Assembly: GCA_021378565.1 (NCBI GenBank)
Contig: JAACJU010000001.1
Coordinates: forward strand, 124,001 to 188,000
Length of the DNA: 64,000 nucleotides
From: Arcobacter sp. LC1
GTDB lineage: Bacteria > Campylobacterota > Campylobacteria > Campylobacterales > Arcobacteraceae
Direction: 5' to 3'
Position numbers and translations under genes: made by a program. Under the pieces are notes generated by a model that did no database searches, was not told the DNA's origin, and was given only the letters and a program-made list of their open reading frames with translations. Numbering within the stretch: position 1 is the stretch's first letter; the number at the start of each line of letters is the position of its first letter. Below are positions 7,055 through 15,325 of this stretch, piece after piece.

Positions 7055-8846
7055 CTATGGACTAAAAATATGGTCTGAAGATAATTTTTTTATAGAAGAT
7101 GGTTTAATAAAACTAAATCACGCTTCAAAGCCTGCCTTTCTTGATATTTATAAAAACTTAAAATCCCAAGGTTTTAAAGGTCCCCTACTTTTGCGTTTTC
7201 CACATTTAATAAAAAAACAAATAGCTACGCTTTTTAATACTTTTGAACATTCGATAAAAGAATATAATTATAAAGGTTCTTTTTCTGGAGTTTTTCCTTT
7301 AAAAGTAAATCAAGTGCCAAACTTTTTATTTCCACTTTTACGAGCTGGTAAAAAATATGCCTATGGCTTGGAGGCTGGCTCAAAAGCTGAGTTAGTTTTG
7401 GCCATGGCTTATAATAACTTAGGAGCCCATATTATGGTGAATGGCTTTAAAGATAAAGAGATGATTCATATGGCTTTTTTAGCAAAAAAAATGGGGCATA
7501 AAATTACTCTTACAATTGAGGGATTAAATGAGCTTGAGACAATCTTAGAAGTAATAAAAGAAACTAAAATGACTAGTCCTGATATTGGGCTTAGGATAAG
7601 ACTTCATACTTCAGGCTCTGGAATTTGGGCAAAAAGTGGAGGCATAAACTCAAAATTTGGATTAAACGCAACTGAGATTTTACAAGCTTTTAAAATCCTT
7701 GAAGATAATGCCTTGATTGATTTGCTTAGGATTATTCATTTTCATATTGGCTCTTCTATATCTTCCATTCAAACTATTAAAAAAGCTATTAAAGAAACAG
7801 GAAATATTTATGCTGAGCTTAAAAAACTAGGTGCTAAAGCGCTTGATTCTATAAATATAGGTGGTGGCTTAGGTGTTGAATACTCGCAATTTGAAAAAAC
7901 TAAACAATACTCTTTAGAAGAATTTTCAAATGATATTGTATTTTTATTAAAAGAAATAGCCTTGCAAAAAAATGTAAAAGAGCCAAATATATTCACCGAA
8001 TCAGGACGCTTTATTGCAGCTTCCTCAGCTGTGTTATTAGCCCCCGTATTAGAGCTTTTTTCTTCTGAATACGAATATGAAAACCTAAAATTAAAAAAGC
8101 AAAACCCCAAACTAATATCTGAACTTTATGATTTATATCTAAGCTTAAATAAAAAATATGCTTTAGAATATATGCATGATAGTCTTGATTGTTTAGAGTC
8201 TTTGCTAACTTTGTTTGATTTAGGCTATATTGATTTACAAGATAGAAGTAATGCTGAAATTTTGACAAATCTTATTATAAAAAAAGCACTTGAACTTGTA
8301 AATATTGATGATTATAGTGAACTTAAAAAAATTGATGAAAAAATCCAAGAAAAATATCTAGTAAATTTTTCTATTTTTCAATCCTTGCCTGATTTGTGGG
8401 GAATAGACCAAGAATTTCCTATTATGCCGATTAGTCATCTTGACAAAAATGCAACAAGAAGTGCAAGTTTATGGGATATAACCTGCGATAGTGATGGAGA
8501 AATTTCTTTTAATGATAAAAAACCATTATATCTTCATGATATAAATTTAAAAAAAGAAGAGTATATTTTGGGCTTTTTTAACGTGGGCGCTTATCAAGAT
8601 ACTTTAGGAATGAAACATAATTTATTTTCTCATCCAAGTGAAGTATTAATCGAATTTGATAAAAAAGGGCAAATGAAAACAAATCAAGCCTTGCAATCTC
8701 AAAAAATTATTGATATTTTAGAAGACTTAGATTATGATATTTTGCATTTAGAAAAAGTATTTAAATCCAAACTTGATGATAAATCTTATAAAATACTAAA
8801 ACAATATCTTGAGGAAAACAATTATCTAAAAACAATTTGCTCTTAA
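7047..8846 (+). CDS. speA: Biosynthetic arginine decarboxylase
   Basis: SpeA decarboxylates arginine to agmatine, the first step of one route to putrescine and spermidine. The 599-residue product matches the PLP-dependent fold III family: FPLKVNQ carries the Schiff-base lysine near residue 91, GLEAGSKAEL and NIGGGLGVEYSQ bind PLP, and WDITCDSDGE with GAYQDTLGMKHNLF close the C-terminal barrel. It is the last gene of the operon; the next gene, on the other strand, ends 29 nt downstream. Confidence 0.97.
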   Translation: MNSYGLKIWSEDNFFIEDGLIKLNHASKPAFLDIYKNLKSQGFKGPLLLRFPHLIKKQIATLFNTFEHSIKEYNYKGSFSGVFPLKVNQVPNFLFPLLRAGKKYAYGLEAGSKAELVLAMAYNNLGAHIMVNGFKDKEMIHMAFLAKKMGHKITLTIEGLNELETILEVIKETKMTSPDIGLRIRLHTSGSGIWAKSGGINSKFGLNATEILQAFKILEDNALIDLLRIIHFHIGSSISSIQTIKKAIKETGNIYAELKKLGAKALDSINIGGGLGVEYSQFEKTKQYSLEEFSNDIVFLLKEIALQKNVKEPNIFTESGRFIAASSAVLLAPVLELFSSEYEYENLKLKKQNPKLISELYDLYLSLNKKYALEYMHDSLDCLESLLTLFDLGYIDLQDRSNAEILTNLIIKKALELVNIDDYSELKKIDEKIQEKYLVNFSIFQSLPDLWGIDQEFPIMPISHLDKNATRSASLWDITCDSDGEISFNDKKPLYLHDINLKKEEYILGFFNVGAYQDTLGMKHNLFSHPSEVLIEFDKKGQMKTNQALQSQKIIDILEDLDYDILHLEKVFKSKLDDKSYKILKQYLEENNYLKTICS

Positions 8847-8875
8847 GCACTTAAATAATTTTGATAAAAATAAGA

Positions 8876-9631
8876 TTAAAATTGCCCATACATCCATTTT
8901 CCAAAAATTGCAAAAGAAACTAAAACTATGAAAAATCTTATTAGTTTCTGACCTTTTTTTACAGCTAATTTTGCACCTAAACTAGCTCCTATAATTTGCC
9001 CAAAAGCCATAGCAAGTCCAGCGCCATAATAAATCTTTGCAAAGAATAAATAAAAGATTAAAGAGCTTAGATTGCTAACAAAATTTAGCACCTTAGCATG
9101 TGCAGTAGCTTTTGTGAGGTTAAATCCTAAAAATACTACAAAAGTTAAGGCAAAAAAGCTTCCAGCTCCAGGACCAAAAAATCCATCATAAAAAGCAATT
9201 GCCAAAACAAAAGTAAAAGAGAAAAATAAAACTGACATTTTTTTATTTTTATCAACTGAGCCAATATTAGGAGAAAATAAGAAATACATACCTATGCAAA
9301 AAGTCATCAAAGGGATTAATATTTTTAATATTCCGCTATCTATATTAAACATCAAAAAACTTCCAAGCATTGAGCCCACAAAAGATAATATAATCATTAG
9401 CTTCATTTTGCTAAGCTCAGCATATTTATGTCGTACATAATACAAAGATGCAAAAAAAGAGCCAAAAGTACTTTGAAATTTATTTGTAGCCAAACTAGCG
9501 ATTGGCGGGATTCCAAAAGCTAAAAGCGTAGGCAAGGCTATCATTCCTCCACCTCCAGCAATAGAATCTACAAAACCAGCAAAAAGTCCAACTATAAATA
9601 AAAAAAGTAAAATTTCAAGAGGAAAATGCAT
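8876..9631 (-). CDS. TSUP/TauE-family membrane exporter
   Basis: A 251-residue polytopic membrane protein of the sulfite/organosulfonate exporter (TauE/SafE) type. Visible features are the repeated half-motif near the N-terminus (GFVDSIAGGGGMIALPTLLAFG), the second-half counterpart YDGFFGPGAGSFFA, and about eight hydrophobic segments. The ATG at 9631 has AGGAG 7 nt upstream and is preferred to one 33 nt earlier. Proteins of this family move small sulfur- or carbon-containing anions; the substrate here cannot be read from sequence. It is converging with speA and diverging from uvrA. Confidence 0.9.
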   Translation of the reverse strand: MHFPLEILLFLFIVGLFAGFVDSIAGGGGMIALPTLLAFGIPPIASLATNKFQSTFGSFFASLYYVRHKYAELSKMKLMIILSFVGSMLGSFLMFNIDSGILKILIPLMTFCIGMYFLFSPNIGSVDKNKKMSVLFFSFTFVLAIAFYDGFFGPGAGSFFALTFVVFLGFNLTKATAHAKVLNFVSNLSSLIFYLFFAKIYYGAGLAMAFGQIIGASLGAKLAVKKGQKLIRFFIVLVSFAIFGKWMYGQF

Positions 9632-9750
9632 ATTTTTGCTCCTATTTTTACATAATAGTAACATAAAAAAGTATTTTTTTCTTTAATAAATATTTCTTGT
9701 AATTTTTTTAATAATTGTATAATTTTAATCTATTATTATATTACTTAGAA

Positions 9751-9775
9751 TATAATACAAACTTATAAAAGTTTG
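9751..9775 (+). promoter_or_regulatory. Putative uvrA promoter -10 box with adjacent inverted repeat
   Basis: TATAAT at 9751-9756 is followed two bases later by the perfect inverted repeat CAAACTT-ATAA-AAGTTTG (9758-9775), about 28 nt upstream of the uvrA start. The repeat would lie at the predicted transcription start. It could be an operator or a short 5' hairpin. No experimental support; position and symmetry only. Confidence 0.4.
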
Positions 9776-9803
9776 AAAAAAGTTTAAAATATAAAGAAAA
9801 AAA

Positions 9804-12629
9804 ATGACTGACAGTATAAAAATATTTAACGCAAATGAAAATAATCTTAAAAATGTAAATCTTGAGATTCCCAAAAACAAGCTTATAGTTTTTACAGGAC
9901 TTAGTGGTAGTGGAAAATCTACCCTAGCCTTTGATACACTGTACGCCGAAGGTCAAAGAAGATATATAGAATCTCTTTCAGCATATGCAAGACAATTTTT
10001 GGACAAAGTTGGAAAGCCTGATGTTGAGCGAATTGAAGGGCTTACTCCTGCTATTGCAATTGATCAAAAAACTACAAGTAAAAATCCTCGTTCAACGGTT
10101 GGGACTATTACAGAAATTTATGATTATTTAAGATTGCTTTATGCGAGACTTGGAATACAACATTGCCATAAATGTGGTAAAAAAATATCCAAAATGAGCT
10201 CAGCTGATGTAATAGAACAAGTTTTAGACTTGCCGATAAATTCAAAACTTATCCTTTTAGCTCCATTGGTAAACAGAAAAAAAGGAACTTTTGCAGATTT
10301 AATAGAAAGTCTAAGAGCTAAAGGCTATGTAAGAGCTATGATTGATGGCGTCATGGTTAGGCTTGATGAAGATTTTGAGCTTAGCAAAACAAAAATGCAC
10401 ACTATAAAAGTAGTAATCGATAGAGTTGTTATAAAAGATGAAAATAAAGAAAGAATAGCAAGTGATGTAGAAAAAGCTTTAAATGAAAGTTATGGGGAAC
10501 TTGAAATCGAAGTGTTAAATCATGAAGAAGTGGAAACTGAGCAACATATTCATTATAGTGAACATATGGCTTGTTTTTCTTGTAAAATATCTTTTGAAGT
10601 TTTAGAGCCTTTAACTTTTTCTTTTAACTCTCCAAAAGGTGCCTGTTCTTCTTGTGATGGTTTAGGAATTCGCTATACCCTTGATATGAAAAAAATTATA
10701 AACGAAGAGCTAAGTATTGACGAAGGAGCGATTAAAGTCGTATATGGATTCAATAAAAGTTATTATTCAAAATTTTTAAAGGCGTTTTGTGAGACTTGTG
10801 ATATTCCAACTTCAAAAAAATTTGGAGATTTAGAAGATTTTGAAAAAAAAGCTATTTTGCATGGAAATTCACAAGAAGTAAAATTTACTTGGAAAAGACA
10901 TCCTATACATAAAAAATTTGATGGTATAGTAAAAATCGCTTATAATATGATAAAAGATGAAAGAGAAATGGCTGATTATATGAGTGAAAAAGTCTGCGAT
11001 ACTTGTGGTGGATTTAGACTAAAAGCATCTTCTCTTAATGTCTTAGTGGCTGGTAAAAGTATAAGTGAGATTATCTCTTATTGTATTGAAGATGCTTATA
11101 AATTTTTAAAAGATGAGAAAAACTTTGAGCATTTTAATGAAAAAGAACAACTAATCTCAAAACCAATTTTAAAAGAAATTAGAGAAAGAATTTATTTTCT
11201 TTATGATGTTGGACTTGGCTATATAACTTTAAGCCGTGACGCTAGAACAATCTCAGGAGGTGAAGCACAAAGAATAAGAGTAGCTTCTCAGATAGGAAGT
11301 GGCTTAACTGGAGTTATGTATGTTCTTGATGAGCCTTCTATTGGGCTTCACGAAAGAGATACTCTAAGATTAATTAGCACACTAAAAGCACTAAGAGACA
11401 AGGGAAATACTGTTATTGTAGTTGAGCATGACAAAGAAACCATAAAAGCAGCAGATTATATAGTTGATATTGGACCTAGGGCTGGACGATACGGTGGCAA
11501 CATTGTTTTTGCTGGAACAATAGATGAAATGTACAAAGCTAAAACGCTAACTTCATCATATTTAACAAATGAAAAAATCATAGATTATTATCAAAATAGA
11601 AAACAAAAAGAATTTATAGAAATAAAAAATATAAATATAAATAACATAAAAAAACTAAATATAAAAATACCTCTCAAAAACCTATGTGCAATAACTGGAG
11701 TTAGTGGAAGTGGAAAAAGTTCTTTGATTCTTCAAACGCTTCTTCCAGTTGCAAAAGAGCTTTTAAATCACGCAAAAAAAATAAAAAAAGTAGACGGCGT
11801 TACTATAAATGGATTAGAACAGCTTGATAAAGTAATCTATCTTGACCAAAGTCCAATAGGCAGAACTCCTAGATCAAACCCTGCGACTTATACAGGATTG
11901 ATGGACGAACTTCGAGGAATATTTGCCCAAACAAAAGAAGCAAAAATAAGAGCTTATCAAATAGGCAGATTTTCTTTTAATGTAAAAGGTGGAAGATGTG
12001 AAAAATGTCAGGGAGAAGGTGAGATAAAAATTGAAATGCACTTTTTACCTGATATTATGGTCAAATGTGATGATTGTAAAGGTGCAAGATACAACGCCCA
12101 AACTTTAGAGATTAGTTATAAGGGCAAAAATATTGCTGATGTTTTAGGCATGAGTGTTGATGAAGCTTTGGAATTTTTTATAAAAGTGCCAAAAATAAAA
12201 GCAAAACTTCAAACCTTAAGTGATGTCGGACTTGGTTATATAACCCTAGGGCAAAATGCTATCACTCTAAGTGGAGGTGAAGCACAAAGAATCAAACTAA
12301 GCAAAGAGCTTAGCAAAAAAGACACAGGAAATACCCTTTACATTCTTGATGAGCCTACAACGGGACTTCATTTTGCTGACGTTGATAGATTAACGAAAGT
12401 TTTAAACCATTTAGTTGATTTGGGAAATTCTGTGCTTGTGATTGAACATAATCTTGATATTATTAAAAATGCAGATTGGGTAATAGACATGGGGCCAGAA
12501 GGTGGGGCAAAAGGTGGCGAAATAGTAGCGCAAGGAAATCCTAAAACACTAGCAAAAGAGCATAAAAAAACATTAAGTTATACAGGATTTTATTTAAATG
12601 AAGAGTTCAAATTAACTAAAGCGAAATAA
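9804..12629 (+). CDS. uvrA: Excinuclease ABC subunit A
   Basis: UvrA is the damage-recognition ATPase of nucleotide excision repair and works with UvrB and UvrC (uvrC lies at 47351 in this window). The 941-residue product has two ABC ATPase modules: Walker A GLSGSGKST at about 32-40 and GVSGSGKSS near residue 632, each followed by an ISGGEAQRI or LSGGEAQRI signature. Zinc-binding CxxC pairs are visible near residues 119, 250-275, 396 and 735. Length is normal. No gene downstream is on the same strand for 650 nt. Confidence 0.98.
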   Translation: MTDSIKIFNANENNLKNVNLEIPKNKLIVFTGLSGSGKSTLAFDTLYAEGQRRYIESLSAYARQFLDKVGKPDVERIEGLTPAIAIDQKTTSKNPRSTVGTITEIYDYLRLLYARLGIQHCHKCGKKISKMSSADVIEQVLDLPINSKLILLAPLVNRKKGTFADLIESLRAKGYVRAMIDGVMVRLDEDFELSKTKMHTIKVVIDRVVIKDENKERIASDVEKALNESYGELEIEVLNHEEVETEQHIHYSEHMACFSCKISFEVLEPLTFSFNSPKGACSSCDGLGIRYTLDMKKIINEELSIDEGAIKVVYGFNKSYYSKFLKAFCETCDIPTSKKFGDLEDFEKKAILHGNSQEVKFTWKRHPIHKKFDGIVKIAYNMIKDEREMADYMSEKVCDTCGGFRLKASSLNVLVAGKSISEIISYCIEDAYKFLKDEKNFEHFNEKEQLISKPILKEIRERIYFLYDVGLGYITLSRDARTISGGEAQRIRVASQIGSGLTGVMYVLDEPSIGLHERDTLRLISTLKALRDKGNTVIVVEHDKETIKAADYIVDIGPRAGRYGGNIVFAGTIDEMYKAKTLTSSYLTNEKIIDYYQNRKQKEFIEIKNININNIKKLNIKIPLKNLCAITGVSGSGKSSLILQTLLPVAKELLNHAKKIKKVDGVTINGLEQLDKVIYLDQSPIGRTPRSNPATYTGLMDELRGIFAQTKEAKIRAYQIGRFSFNVKGGRCEKCQGEGEIKIEMHFLPDIMVKCDDCKGARYNAQTLEISYKGKNIADVLGMSVDEALEFFIKVPKIKAKLQTLSDVGLGYITLGQNAITLSGGEAQRIKLSKELSKKDTGNTLYILDEPTTGLHFADVDRLTKVLNHLVDLGNSVLVIEHNLDIIKNADWVIDMGPEGGAKGGEIVAQGNPKTLAKEHKKTLSYTGFYLNEEFKLTKAK

Positions 12630-12693
12630 TTATTTCTTTAATATAATTGCAATTTTTTGCAAAGTTCTTTATCTATTGGATTTTAATGTAGTA

Positions 12694-12723
12694 TTTGGTT
12701 TTAAAAAACTAGATAAAAACCAC
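12694..12723. terminator. Weak inverted repeat between convergent genes
   Basis: GGTTTT and AAAACC arms separated by about 15 nt lie between the end of uvrA and the end of the convergent FlaG-like gene. The stem is short and A/T-rich, and no long T-run follows. It is a possible weak bidirectional terminator. Confidence 0.2.
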
Positions 12724-12743
12724 ACTTAAAATGATGTCAAATA

Positions 12744-13106
12744 TTAGTTTAGATACATTCCAAGACTAATCAAATAAGCTTTAGCTCTCATCATATCATC
12801 AGTTGGATATTGGTTTTTTACTTTTCCTCTTAATACTCTAACAAAAAAATCTTCACTAGCAGTATTGTAACCAAAACTAACATTTGCAACTGGGCTTTGT
12901 TTATATTCTTTAAGTTGTGCTAATTTTTCTTTAGAAATATTACTCAAAGCCTTAGATTCTGGAGTTTTTTCTTCTCCTTCAACTACATTTTTATGATTTT
13001 GGTTAATACTTAAGTCATTTTGAGTATCCACCTCTTTCACTTGATGAACTTTTGAATCTAAATTGTCCTGATAGTGCTCTATCACAGCTATATGTCCTAA
13101 TTGCAT
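12744..13106 (-). CDS. Conserved hypothetical protein with FlaG-like C-terminus
   Basis: A 120-residue protein starting MQLGHIAVIEHY behind an excellent AAGGAG (7 nt spacing). Residues 25-80 are polar and low in complexity and look disordered. The last 45 residues form a compact block, VSFGYNTASEDFFVRVLRG followed by NQYPTDDMMRAKAYL. This resembles the FlaG fold of the flagellar FlaG family, in which a strand pair precedes an IPxxEAxxxxA helix. A -10 box (TATAAT on the minus strand) is at 13139-13134. No flagellar gene is adjacent, so the FlaG link is a pattern-based suggestion only. Confidence 0.7.
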   Translation of the reverse strand: MQLGHIAVIEHYQDNLDSKVHQVKEVDTQNDLSINQNHKNVVEGEEKTPESKALSNISKEKLAQLKEYKQSPVANVSFGYNTASEDFFVRVLRGKVKNQYPTDDMMRAKAYLISLGMYLN

Positions 13107-13211
13107 ATCACACTCCTTTAATAAGGTTTAAATATTATATACCTTTTTAAATAAAAATACAAATTTAAAGTAAATTTTGCTAAGATAGTTTCAAAAAACT
13201 AGGGAGAATTC

Positions 13212-13277
13212 TTGGATGACTTAGCCTCGAGGCGCATTTTAACAAAAACTATAATGATTTCCAAAAAAGTACATTAA
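13212..13277 (+). CDS. Possible 21-codon leader ORF before the CNNM gene
   Basis: A TTG at 13212, 4 nt behind AGGGAGA, opens a 21-codon frame (start LDDLASRRILTK) whose TAA directly abuts the ATG of the next gene at 13278. The frame contains the perfect palindrome GCCTCGAGGC (13224-13233), GC-rich for this chromosome. The next gene has no better ribosome-binding site of its own, so termination-reinitiation is plausible. This is a candidate only; it has no recognised homology. Confidence 0.3.
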   Translation: MDDLASRRILTKTIMISKKVH

Positions 13278-14372
13278 ATGGAATTATTAGCAGTACTTTT
13301 TATATTAGTTATCGGTATATCTTTTCTTTGCTCGATTTTAGAATCCATAATTCTTTCGACAAATATGTCATATATCTCTGTTTTAGAAAAAGAAAACCCA
13401 AAAATTGGCAAACTTTTAAAAAATCTAAAAAAAAATATTGACAAATCAATTGCTTCGATTTTAATACTAAATACAATAGCAAATACAATAGGCGCGACTG
13501 TTATTGGAATGCAAGCACAAAGTGTTTTCAAAGGTGACTCAGATTTTGTCCTTTTAATTTCTATTGTTTTGACTTTTTTAATTCTTATCGTGGCTGAAAT
13601 AATTCCAAAAACAATAGGTGCGCTTTATTGGAAAAAATTAGCGCCATTTGCTGCTAGACTTACAAAACTTTTCATAATAATCACCTACCCTATTATTTTA
13701 GTGACTCAATTTGTCACTAAACAATTTATAAAAAAAGATTCAAGTGCAGATTCTTTTTCAAGACAAGAGCTTATAAATTCTGCGCTTTTAAGTGAAGAAG
13801 AAGGACTTATTGGAGATTTAGAATCTGATATTATAAAAAATTCTCTTAGTCTAAATGATATAAAAGTAAAAGATATTTTAACTCCAAGGTCAGTTTTGTT
13901 TACCATTAAGCAAAAAACGAAGATAAAAGATTTACTTGAAGATAGAAGAACTTTTAAGTTTTCAAGAGTTCCAATCTATAAAGATACCATAGATAATGTA
14001 GTAGGAGTAGTTCTTACAAAAAAAATCTTCAAACAAGCTATTAAAAATCCAGATGAGCTTATAGAAAATATATCTAAACCTATTTTTTCTATAAATGAAA
14101 ATATCCCAGTTAGTAAGGCTCTAAATATTTTTATTAAAAAAAGAGAGCATATGTTTTTAGTTCAAGATAGTTATGACCAAACTGAGGGAATAGTAACGCT
14201 AGAAGATTGTATTGAAACATTGTTAGGACTTGAAATTATGGATGAATCTGATACCACTGAAGATATGAGAGAACTTGCTCTAAAACAAATGAAAGCCAAA
14301 AGACAGGCTAAAATAAAAAACCTACAAGAACAAAATATTTCTATTTTAAAAGCACAAAAACTAGCAAAATAA
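13278..14372 (+). CDS. CNNM/CBS-domain membrane protein (TlyC/CorB-like)
   Basis: A 364-residue protein with an N-terminal CNNM (DUF21) transmembrane domain at about 1-160, three to four hydrophobic segments and the conserved AEIIPKTIGALYW. A CBS pair follows at about 190-320 (VKDILTPRSVLFTI and EGIVTLEDCIETLLG). The C-terminal CorC_HlyC domain of longer relatives is absent, and the protein ends in a basic helix. Relatives are called hemolysins historically, but CNNM proteins are linked to magnesium and other divalent cation transport. A possible leader ORF abuts the start. Confidence 0.88.
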   Translation: MELLAVLFILVIGISFLCSILESIILSTNMSYISVLEKENPKIGKLLKNLKKNIDKSIASILILNTIANTIGATVIGMQAQSVFKGDSDFVLLISIVLTFLILIVAEIIPKTIGALYWKKLAPFAARLTKLFIIITYPIILVTQFVTKQFIKKDSSADSFSRQELINSALLSEEEGLIGDLESDIIKNSLSLNDIKVKDILTPRSVLFTIKQKTKIKDLLEDRRTFKFSRVPIYKDTIDNVVGVVLTKKIFKQAIKNPDELIENISKPIFSINENIPVSKALNIFIKKREHMFLVQDSYDQTEGIVTLEDCIETLLGLEIMDESDTTEDMRELALKQMKAKRQAKIKNLQEQNISILKAQKLAK

Positions 14373-14394
14373 GTTTTATATTAACAATATAAAT

Positions 14395-14721
14395 AAGGCA
14401 CAAAATAAGCTGGGTTTTGTCAAGGATAATAATTTATCTACTTGCTTAATTACTTAAGCAATCTTGCGATATGCCAAAATGTGGAGTTAATACCAAGCAT
14501 ATCTTGCTGCAAGTTGGGTTTACCTAGCTGCTAAGATTACTCAAAGCACTGGTGGGCTCTTACCCCACCCTTTCACCATTACCGATAAATCGGCTGTTTA
14601 CTTTCTGTTGCACTTTCCCTTAGATTACTCTAGCCATTCGTTAAATGGAACTTTACTCCACAGCAGCCCAGACTTTCCTCTTAAAAAGTAAGGCTTCTTA
14701 AGCTATTATCTTTTGTACCTT
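14395..14721 (-). ncRNA. rnpB: RNase P RNA
   Basis: On the minus strand this region reads as the catalytic RNA of RNase P, which trims the 5' ends of tRNA precursors. Visible landmarks are GAGGAAAGTC with GGGC near the 5' end, ACAGAAA in the centre, GGTAAGAGCCCACCAG (the P10-P11 region), and GGTAAACCC in the 3' half. The ends were set by the P1 helix: AAGGTACAAAA at the 5' end pairs with TTTTGTGCCTT at the 3' end with one G-U pair. A -10 box TATAAT lies at 14733-14728. No ORF of note occupies the interval. Confidence 0.93.
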
Positions 14722-14744
14722 AGTGAAATTATAGCAAAAAAACT

Positions 14745-15269
14745 TTACTTTCTTATTACGTCATAATCTTTTGGTATTTTGTAAGAAAAAATTGAAGATG
14801 GAATACGAATATTTTTTCTAACTTTTGTAAAACTTATTGTAACTCTATTATCCAATTTATCAGTATATTTTATTTCGCTTGGAACTGAATTTTTTAATTT
14901 TATGATATAAACAGTTTTATTCACAAATGCTCTATAAGTATTTTTAGTGATTTTTTTTGCCTTATCGAAAATCTTAATAAAATTCATTTTCTTGTTAAAA
15001 GTGCTAAGTAACACTTGCTCCAAATCAGGCTCAACGACAAGTACAGAAGAAGAATTTATATAAACACTTTTTTTTATAGGACTAGTATATTTCCATAAAA
15101 TATTTTGTGGTCTTTTCAAAAAAATCTCACCTTTGTAAACAATATTTTTATTCTTGCTAGCTTCTATGCTTTGAGTAAAATTAGCTTTAAAATTTCTTAT
15201 AGTAGTAAAACTATTACCAAAAAGACAAGAGGCAAATGCCAAAATAATTACAACTCTTAAATAACTCAT
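14745..15269 (-). CDS. lolA: Outer-membrane lipoprotein carrier protein LolA
   Basis: LolA ferries lipoproteins across the periplasm. The 174-residue product has a signal peptide (about residues 1-18, [18 protein letters not shown]). A LolA-type beta-sheet body follows, with [21 protein letters not shown] near the N-terminus, and [15 protein letters not shown], the usual RPxxxRWxY-like segment. It is divergent from secA with 56 nt between them. The same secA-lolA pairing is known from Campylobacter. A LolC-like permease lies on the other side of secA. Confidence 0.9.
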   Translation of the reverse strand: MSYLRVVIILAFASCLFGNSFTTIRNFKANFTQSIEASKNKNIVYKGEIFLKRPQNILWKYTSPIKKSVYINSSSVLVVEPDLEQVLLSTFNKKMNFIKIFDKAKKITKNTYRAFVNKTVYIIKLKNSVPSEIKYTDKLDNRVTISFTKVRKNIRIPSSIFSYKIPKDYDVIRK

Positions 15270-15325
15270 TCTTAACCTTATTTATAGTAAAATACCGTAA
15301 TTATAACCAAAAGGATTTTATTATT

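Noticed and set aside
13274-13531. Minus-strand frame within the CNNM gene
   Set aside because: It lies antisense to a well-supported membrane protein gene and has no ribosome-binding site.
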